From Tritrichomonas foetus (Eukaryota > Parabasalia > Tritrichomonadida > Tritrichomonadidae): a DNA stretch of 64,000 bases. The notes beneath the pieces were generated by a model. That model did no database searches. It saw only the letters and a program-made list of their open reading frames with translations, and was not told the origin of the DNA. Location: positions 8,736 to 72,735 of the forward strand of contig MLAK01000694.1 of NCBI GenBank assembly GCA_001839685.1, read 5' to 3'. Both the position numbers and the translations under genes were made by a program. Positions 1-8,800 of the stretch are shown here, piece by piece. Each line of letters starts with the position of its first letter. Position 1 is the first letter of the stretch.

Positions 1-290
1 TAAAAAAGCACGTTTATAAAAAGGACTTTTTTCATCAAAAAGTTTCTTATCGTCGATTTGTCATCACTTCACCGGAGTTTATCCTTAATAGAATGGATAT
101 TATCCAAAAACACATGAAGGAAATATAACTCAATCAGTTATTCCTTTAATTCATTAATGAATGAATCAAAACATTTTAACGCTTGATTGAAAGTTGTGTT
201 TAACTTCATTTTAACACTGGATTGAAACTTTTTGAGATAAATAGTCAAAATATAAATACTGGACAAAATCTTTTCTTTGCTTAAATGGCC
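1..290. other. Intergenic 5' flank
   Basis: This is AT-rich sequence upstream of the Rab gene. I see no gene or RNA in it. A run of short related phrases (TTTAACG, ATTGAAA, TTTTAAC) lies between about 175 and 230 but forms no clear tandem repeat. Confidence 0.5.
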
Positions 291-300
291 TCATTATTCA
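291..300 (+). promoter_or_regulatory. Initiator-like element of the Rab gene
   Basis: TCATTATTCA fits the trichomonad initiator consensus TCAYTWYTCA. It lies about 43 nt upstream of the ATG at 336. A second TCA (TTTCATCG) sits closer to the start and could be the real start of transcription. Confidence 0.45.
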
Positions 301-335
301 AAAATATTTCATCGAAATAAAATCAGAAAAATCGA

Positions 336-911
336 ATGAAGACTGCAAAGCTCGTAATCATTGGCGAATCTGGTGTTGGTAAAACTTGCATAGCAAAGAG
401 GCAATATCAAAATTTATTCGATAACGAATCGCGCCCAACAATCGGCTCTGGTCATTTTCGTGACACAATCAAAGGAAATAAAAACACAGTCATACTTGAA
501 ACATGGGATACGGCAGGTGCTGAGCAATATCGAGCCCTTACGCCAATTTACTTCAAGGAGGCAGGTGCGGCAATGATTGTATTTGATATCACAAGTCGGC
601 AATCATTCGAAGAAGTGAAGTCATTTGATGAAATATTGAAAAATAACGCACTGGAGGTGCCGACATACCTGGTTGGAAATAAAAACGACAGGGATGAAAG
701 TCGACAAGTGACATTAAAAGAGGGATCTGACATGGCCAACCAAATTGGGGCTGAAATGTATATTGAGACATCAGCTTTAACAGGTGAAAATATTAAGTCA
801 TTGTTTATGCACGTTGTCGATAATCCAAAACTTCAATGCTTGAGGTTTGACAATGCGCAAGTCGAAATAGCGAATCCAGAAAACGATGAAAAGCAAAAAT
901 GTGGATGCTGA
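336..911 (+). CDS. Rab-family small GTPase (Rab5-like)
   Basis: This is a small GTPase of 191 aa, the usual Rab length. Rabs direct vesicle budding, transport and fusion on cytoplasmic membranes. The P-loop GESGVGKT is at residues 10-17, switch I carries the conserved Thr in RPTIG, the WDTAG motif starts at residue 57, the guanine motif NKND is at 115-118 and ETSA at 144-147. The C-terminus is CGC, a CXC geranylgeranylation signal for membrane anchoring. Endosomal Rab5-type proteins look most similar, but the subclass is uncertain. The odd point is residue 62: the catalytic Gln of WDTAGQE is Ala (codon GCT) and the following Glu-Arg is Glu-Gln. By analogy with Ras Q61 mutants this should slow intrinsic and GAP-stimulated hydrolysis. 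Confidence 0.93.
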   Translation: MKTAKLVIIGESGVGKTCIAKRQYQNLFDNESRPTIGSGHFRDTIKGNKNTVILETWDTAGAEQYRALTPIYFKEAGAAMIVFDITSRQSFEEVKSFDEILKNNALEVPTYLVGNKNDRDESRQVTLKEGSDMANQIGAEMYIETSALTGENIKSLFMHVVDNPKLQCLRFDNAQVEIANPENDEKQKCGC

Positions 912-1065
912 TTATGTTGAGTGGATCATTTTATAAATATTATTAAATTTAAATTAAACTTTAGATTTTTCCTCGAGAAATATTTTCGTGATCATTTGGT
1001 GTTGAATTTTGGAAATCATTTAATATATTTATATATACTAATAAAGATAAAATTAAAAAATGGAT

Positions 1066-1136
1066 TCGCTGGTAGTGTAATGGTATCATGTAGGATTGTC
1101 GTTCCTGTGACCCTGGTTCGATTCCCGGCCAGCGAG
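1066..1136 (+). tRNA. tRNA-Asp (GTC)
   Basis: The sequence folds as a tRNA. The 7 bp acceptor stem pairs TCGCTGG (1066-1072) with CCAGCGA (1129-1135), and 1136 is the discriminator G. The anticodon stem is 1091-1095 with 1103-1107, and the loop TTGTCGT places GTC at 1098-1100 (Asp, GAY codons). The T loop is TTCGATT. The T stem has one apparent mismatch in its middle pair and the D stem has three pairs. A run of at least nine T (from 1138) directly after the gene is a Pol III terminator. No intron and no encoded CCA. Confidence 0.93.
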
Positions 1137-2011
1137 CTTTTTTTTTCTCTTTTTCCAATAAATCCAATCGATTTGACTTCCATTTCGTATTTTTGTGATT
1201 ACTTTTATTGTTGTATTATTATTTTGTTGCTTCCTCTTTATGTAGCATGATACATTATTGATTTGCTGAAATTTCACTTTTATTTCTCGAAACATTGTTG
1301 ATCTGAAAATTCAAATTATGCAATAAACACAACTGTATATCGATTTACATATTACATTGATTTCGAATCTAATTTCCCATTTTAATATTGTTTTCATCAT
1401 AAATCCGGAATAAATAGAAGCTTCAGAAATATTTAAGCGCGAATTCTTTTTGGGAAAGGTCACACTCCAAAGAAACATTCATGCAGCAATTTCCTTTTCA
1501 GTAATTATGTTTCATAATCATAACAAATCAACGACGATATAACAATAAGTTTTGACTACATGCTTTCAGTGCATATTAAAGCAAATGATGCTTTTAAGAT
1601 AACAAATAATTGTCAAAGCTTATTACGTGACTGTACATCTTTTCGCATTCAAAATCTCAACTTTCTTTCCCTAATGTTGTCCAATAGATGATAGAGATAT
1701 TAATTGGGACAAAAAGAGTGACAAAAAAAAGCATAATAAATCTCATTTCATTATTTACTCCCAACCCAAAAGAACCACATTTCATAATCATAAATAGAAG
1801 TTAATGAAAGTCAACTGAAGTTAATGAAAGTCAATTGAAGTCAATCAAAGTTAATGAAAGTCAATCGAAGTTAATAAAAGTTAATAAAAGCCAATTGAAG
1901 TCAATGCATAAATATTTTTAGTATTATAATAAAAATAAAAAACTTACAAAAAAATCTTTTCCACACAAAATGAAAAACGAAAAATGAAAGAAGCAAATGA
2001 AAACGAAGAAA
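1137..2011. other. Intergenic region
   Basis: AT-rich. It begins with the Pol III T-run and contains the short tandem repeat at 1798-1904. I see no open frame with coding character. Confidence 0.5.
1798..1904. repeat. Degenerate tandem repeat (GTTAATGAAAGTCAAYTGAA)
   Basis: Phrases of 9-10 bases, GTTAATGAAA and GTCAAYTGAA, alternate about five times with small changes. They lie about 110 bp downstream of the E2 gene's stop. No coding function is seen. Confidence 0.75.
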
Positions 2012-2512
2012 CTAAGTTTCTCCTTTTTTGCAGTATTTCTTGATATACTCTTTGGCCTTCATAGCAAATGTTTCCTTGTCCTGGAACATTTGAATGGCGG
2101 CATCCTTGTTGAGCGGGCTCTGTGGATTCGGCTCGCAAAACAAAAATTGCAAGCCTGCAATGATGTGGCTTATTGATATAGTTGGTGAGTAGTTTTCTTT
2201 CAACATGCTGAGACAGACCTCTCCGTTTTCTGCAATGTTTGGATGCCATATTTTCGTGATCGCAATAACTGATGGAGGCGAAATGGGCCAATCATCGCCT
2301 ACTTTGACACTGAATACAAAAGTACCGCCAGCCCATGTTCCAGAATCTGGTGAAATTGTAACATGGAAAAATTTGATATCATTTGGATTGGGAAAAACGA
2401 CTTTTGCTGTCTTATCAAGATCTTCGATGTCTTTTTGAAGACGAACTTCACATCCAGATATTTGTTGAGTGACTGTACTGCCGACTTTTTTATTGCGATG
2501 CGTTCGAGACAT
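2012..2512 (-). CDS. Ubiquitin-like-conjugating enzyme E2, UBC12-like
   Basis: This is an E2 enzyme of 166 aa from the ATG at 2512. E2s carry ubiquitin or a ubiquitin-like protein on a cysteine and pass it to substrates. The UBC fold is complete: the HPNI motif is followed by the active-site Cys in GEVCLSML, then GLQFLF and EPNPQSPLN. The last two segments resemble UBC12/UBE2M, the NEDD8 E2 that activates cullin ligases, so I favour that role. The frame stays open upstream to a TTG, but MSRTH is the first ATG and a TCATCG motif lies just before it. An acidic-to-basic N-terminal extension typical of UBC12 is short here. A ubiquitin E2 remains possible. Confidence 0.88.
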   Translation of the reverse strand: MSRTHRNKKVGSTVTQQISGCEVRLQKDIEDLDKTAKVVFPNPNDIKFFHVTISPDSGTWAGGTFVFSVKVGDDWPISPPSVIAITKIWHPNIAENGEVCLSMLKENYSPTISISHIIAGLQFLFCEPNPQSPLNKDAAIQMFQDKETFAMKAKEYIKKYCKKGET

Positions 2513-2831
2513 TTTTTCGATGATCAAATATATAAACAAACTTAGTCAATAAAGGTCAATCATGTTTCTGAATAGTACTTTTTTGTCAGAAATTTACCTT
2601 TCAATTTTGGTTAATATTTAAATTTCCAGTCAAATTTCTCGCATCAATTTCTGGAAATCACATCAAATATAGCCGTTAATCATCTCTTTTAGAGAAAAAG
2701 ATAATTCTCTTAGCCTTATATATATATATGTATTTATATGCATACATTTTTCTCTCTAATGAATTAATGATAAAATAGTTGAGAAACAAAATCATTTGAA
2801 TTTGAATGAAAAATAAACATAAAAACAAAAT
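2513..2831. other. Intergenic region
   Basis: AT-rich spacer between the E2 start and the end of the BEACH gene, both on the minus strand. It contains a short TA-rich run near 2720. No gene seen. Confidence 0.5.
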
Positions 2832-5800
2832 TTATTCATGAATAAATGGGGTAAATGTCGCTGTACCATTTTCATATACAAAAACTAGACCATTATCATT
2901 CGGAACAAATTCGATAGCGACGGCATTTAAAGCCTTAAAAGGCAGTTCGTTCAGGTCCAAATAAAGTGCCTCGAACAGAATTATGCGACCACTATCTGTC
3001 ACGTAAGCTACATAATCAGTTCCATCACATGAACTCCATGTTGTCCATGTTGAAATTGACTCTTTAGCTTCTTGACGTTTAATGATATTTCCATTAACAT
3101 TTAATAATATTAATTCTTTTTTTGTTTTGGCAACAATGAATCCCCAACGTTTTGTAATCAACACAGCCATGATTTCATCATTACTCACATCATAATTTGC
3201 ATTACTATCAAGACTCCTATTAATATTATTATTTGTGCTATGTGAATTATTTGTATTGGTGTTAGAATCAAAGTTGTTGTCCCCGTTAATATTTGTGACA
3301 ATTTCCGTTGCCATTTTATTGATGGAAATGATGGCAATACAGTTTTGATCTGTTCCACAAACAGCTAATTGATAATCAGCGTTAATTGCACAGCATGTTG
3401 GCTTTCCACAGAATAAAGGAATAGGTTTTTTATTAACATAGATAATTGAATTTTCACATCCAATTATTACATTAGATTCATCAGAAGAAACACAAACTGC
3501 TTTTATATTGTGATTTTTAGGGCATTTTTTGTATTTGCAAAGAACATTTTCTTGTTTCTCTTTCATGTTTGTATATATTGCTGAAGAAGATTTCCTGATT
3601 TTATTTGAAAAACTAGCTTTTGATTGACTTTGCCTTATTGGAGATTGTGGAGGTGATGGATTTGATTGGTTTGAATTCAAGTTATTTGTCTGTGAATGAT
3701 TCGAAGTTTCATGTGAATGCAAGATCAAATCATAAACATCAAATTTTTGACCATTTGCCACAAAAATTTCATTTTCACCTCTAACTGTGAACGAATTTCC
3801 TCTAAAGTGAGAAATATTATTAAGATCAAAGTTTTTAATTATTGTACATTGACGAGCTATATGTGAAAGAGCTAAAAATGAAATATTTGTGTCATGCAAA
3901 GTAAATGATGATGATTGTGAACGTTGTAGTTCTCGAAAAGGCTGAAGAAAAGCAATTTTAGCAGCGGGAGAAATATTGATTGAACCTTTTGACACTCTTG
4001 AAAAATTAGTTGAGCTAATAAACACATGCCCATTAGAATCGACTAAAATTAGAGAATAATTTAACTGGGAAAGGTATATAATTTTTGCAAAAATAATTTT
4101 TTTATCTCTAATAGTTTGAATATTTATTTGATGATTGAGAATTAATTCTTTTGATAATTTTGGATAACGTGGTGGATGATCATGACTAAACAAATATTCA
4201 AAATTACGTTCGATTTCAAATGAATCACTTTTTCGATTTTTGATTCTTTCATTTTGATCATCTTCAGTTTCTTTTTCTCCTTCATTCGAAATAGCTTCCG
4301 TTAAAATACTATTATTTTTGGTTTCATTTACAATCGCGCTTCCATTCGTGTCTGGTAGACTATTACTGCCTAAAAGAATACTAAAATTGTTAATCGAATT
4401 TATATCTAAACTTCTTGATTTAGAAATTTTTGCTGAATTATTTTTCGGATAACCAGGTGAGTTAATGTTTATTGAGCTAGTATTAATTGTGCTAGATATT
4501 TTATCATTGTTTGATGAATCGTCATCAATTTCGGTTAAATCGTTTAAACTTTCTTTACTTCTAGCAGTTTCTTGAGAAATAGTTGTATCTTTAACGACTA
4601 TATTTAAGTTGCTACTCGTTTTGCGTCTTTGAATATTCACATTCTTCTTTTTTTTGTATTTCCAAACAATGTTAAACCAATGAACTATGTGTTTTGATAC
4701 AAACTCATTCTCTAATGATTTGTTCATCATGCAAACTAATTCATATGGATTTCTATTACACCATTGTGGAAGTGTTGCATTACCAAATATTTCAGGGATG
4801 GAAAAAAATTCAGGTGTCATTTCAACCAATGAATCATTCAATTCTAGGGAAATTTGATTATAAGATTTAAATGGTTTCATTTTTGAAATGAGAAGTGCAA
4901 CATCAGATCTTGAAATCTTTCCTACTTCTGTTTCACGGAAATTTCTTAGAATTTTATTGCTATTGTTAATATTAGCAAAGATCCATGGAATCATTGGATA
5001 TTTATCAATATCATTATATGATCTTCCTGAGAAAATATTCATCAATGAGATATAAGTCAAAGTAGTAATTTCTCGATGCTGCCATTTTTCAGTAAGCCCA
5101 AGCTTCTTAAAGAAACTCATTGGTTTTTCAATTTGTATTAATGCTTTAGGAGCCAATCTTCTAAACATTTTTAGAATTTGATCAGAACTTTGATTCGGGA
5201 AATTAATTAATTGGGTCTTTCCTGATTTGAAGAAGAACTCAATTGCATTGTTTTTATCATTAATTTTCCGTGGAAGTACCCATTTTAACCAGGAATACTT
5301 GTGAAATCGTTTATTTAAAATGTAACCTTCTTCTTCTTCCAAAATGAATGTAGTATGAATTGTTTCCATTGGTTTAATGATTTCACATTCCGAAGAAAAC
5401 ATTATTTTCATTGGAAAAGAGAAATATTGCATATTTTTCTCTATTTTACATATTCGAGTGACTTTTGGCATGCAATAATTTGGCGAGCATATTAAATTCT
5501 CGCGTTTGAACTTATAATTTGATTCACAGAACCAAGGAGCATATTTAACAGTCAGTGATTTAAATAGCCTTTTTCTTTCATCATATAAACTTTTTTCTTT
5601 CTTCATTATTCGACCAATAAAATCAGTTTTTATTGAGAATTTTGGTAACTTTCCATCTTTTCGCTTCAAAACTAAGTTATCATGGTATTGAATGATAGCT
5701 ATCATTTCATCAGTTAAATTTTGATTCTCTTGATTTGTCCAATTTTCAATAATTTCTTGATATTTATTTAACGATTCAACCATTGTATCATTATTATAAG

Positions 5801-8800
5801 CCACATTTACACCAAACAGATCAATGGATTTATTCACTCTTGTTTGAATATATTGAATAATTGGAAGGTTTTCCGCAATTTCATCATTACTGAGTTTTAA
5901 TTGCTCTAAATGATTTTTCACAAAATAAAAGTCATATTTAATTAAATATGAGCAAATAATTAAATCGAAATGAATGAATTGCTTAAAATTTCCTTCAATT
6001 ATTAAATTCAAACAATTTTTAGCGAGTTCTAAATCACGCCATATATTATTTTCATGCCTAATACAAAAGCATTTCTGACTCTGCTGATTAGTGTAATGAG
6101 AAAGGCGGAAATTGTCAGGATTGATGAAGTTTATTGGTTTTGTAAAATTGCACCTAATGATGTCAATTACAGACTTCGAAAAAGGTGATCTGGACATTTG
6201 ATTAAAAAGTAAATAATTTGGAGTGGTTGTTCTTAAGAACAAATATCGTTGAGCAATTGATAGAAAAATTTCTGATAATTCAATCGAATCAAGTGTTGGG
6301 TAAAGTATTTGGAAAAACATTGCTTTTAATTCATCCACGCATGCTTCATTTTGATTACCAACAAAATTAATCATTTCGAAAACATTTTTTAACCCAAAGG
6401 AGTCAGACATTATTACAAATTGAAGAAGGAAGTATTGCTGATCTTTAATTTTCAAATATTGTGCAAGATAAAGTGGCCATAAACTCCATGCGCAATGTGT
6501 ACTATATTCTTTTGAAGGTCTGAGATTCTTTATTAGTAGAGTTGAATCATAATAGGTTGCTAAACAACAACAAATTGGCAAAATTTCTTTGTTTCGTTCA
6601 AGTTCATTAAGAAATAGTTCATATAGCTCTTGTGAAGTGTACCTAACATAAAAATAGTCTAAAAGGACATTAATATGCTCATTGAGAGATATATTCGTAA
6701 TTAAATGTTTCCTGTGTGATTGAACGAGGATTTTCACTAATAAATAAGTAATCCTATCATTACTCAACTGCATTAAGTTGAATAGTGGATCTAAATTCAA
6801 CTCAAAGTTAAAATGTGAAGTGTTAATATCAATTTGTTGATACAGAAATTCTAATAAATCCTTGGTGCTGTCGTTAGAAATTAATAGCTCAGTAGTAAAT
6901 TCTTTGAATTCATCAGGATTGAATGGCATATTATTGCATAGTGAAAGTAGAGCCAATCTACAATCATTTGATGCAAAATTGTGGTAAAACCTCGAAAATG
7001 CCTTCAAGAAATATGATAATGACCGAACAGATGTCATTTGTGCGGTAAATGAGGGAAAGATAATTCTACCCCAATGTTTTATGATCCTTAATTGTGATTC
7101 TGGATCGGAATGAATCAGTAAAATGAAATTAATCAAAATATTATCAATCAAATCTAATTGGAGTGGTTCATATGATATTGTGTCCAATAAATTATAAAAA
7201 CTGGCATAGATTTGATAATTAAAATTCTTCAAAGAATTTGAAATGATACCAAATCCATTCAATTCATGAAAGGAACTTTGACAATTTTCCGTTATTTGAA
7301 ATAAATGACCCAAAATTCCAATAAGCGAATCTGCAACACGGCGATCCTCTTTAATGAGATCAAATAATGGTAACAATGAACAAATTCCACTTGGTTGAAC
7401 AAAAACATAACTTATTGGACTTGTGAGTTCAAAACTTTTATCATGTTGGGAAATATGGCATTGAAAATCGTTTGAAAACTCGCAATAAACGAATTCAGAA
7501 TTTATCAATTGTGGTTGGCAATAAAATATACAGTTTTTCAAAGAAGTTGGTGATCTTTGTGGGCCTGATTCATATATCATATCAACAATATTATTATCGA
7601 TTTCAGAAAAAAGTCCAAATGATCCAATTTTCGATTGTTGTTTAGGAGAAATTGAATCTTTGGCTAAACTTCCAATTGTGACTTCTATTTGTGATTTATT
7701 TTTGAATTTCATATATGGAAACTTCATTTTCTCCCATTTGCTCATATTAATTCTAATGAATAAATACGATTCTTTTTCTGTTTCTATATTATTTACAAAC
7801 CTAAATGCTAACATTGACCATTGCTTTGACGGTATTCTATGATCGAAACTACCAGATGAGTTATATAATTCATTTTGGTGATCAATATGAATTTGATTTG
7901 AATGGAATGTAAATTCAATACATTTCTCAGGCTGTTCAATGAATGAAAAAATTGTTGGTTTGTATTGTGCAATTGATGAGTCGTGATAAATCCAACAAAC
8001 AAAGCAAAAAGTCTTACTAACTTGGTTAACATTAATATTAGTGATTTTTATAGGATATCCGAAAGGACAAAAAACATAAGGCTCTCTAATTGCTGCTGAT
8101 ATCATGGTCTGCAAAGAATTCAATATTAAAATTTGATTTTCTTGAAGATAATTTTGTGATTCAACTGGTACAAAAAGAGATATTAAATTTTGAGCAACCT
8201 TATTATTACTTATTATTGTTTCAATTTTCTCTAATAAAGAAAGTGCTTGTTTAATATGTTTTTTATTTTTTGGACTTTTTTCATTTTCTTTCTTAAGGAA
8301 ATTAATTATCCAGAGATCAATTTCGCTTTTACTGCAGGCAATACTATTCATGGTTGAATAATTGCATAAATCAGAAATATAATTGATTACATCACTCAAC
8401 TTATCGGACTTGGAGAATAGTGATAAAAATGAACGAATTACTAACGGCTGTCTAATAAAAAAAGAAGGATTAAATGAAGACATATACTCAGCTGATAATA
8501 ATTGAATATATTTTTCAAATATTTTCTGTGATGGGTTTTCTTTATAGCTTTTGCTGATACAATTTTCCAAAACCTGCAAATTTTCTTCGGTAAGTAAATG
8601 ATTTTTTGTCGCCATCACTAAAAATAGAAGAATGTTGTCAATTAATTGTTGAGATTGTTCAGAATCATCAAGATGCTTCATTGCTCGGAATAAAATATCA
8701 AACAAAGAACTAAATAATCGAATTAGCTTTCTTCGATGCATCAGTGCTTCATTTATCGTATTTAAAACGTCTGAAACCAAGCAAACTGCTCTTTTGTCTG

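Noticed and set aside
921..1250. Open frame of 109 codons on the plus strand
   Set aside because: It begins at a TTG-like or weak start and runs through the tRNA-Asp gene and its terminator.
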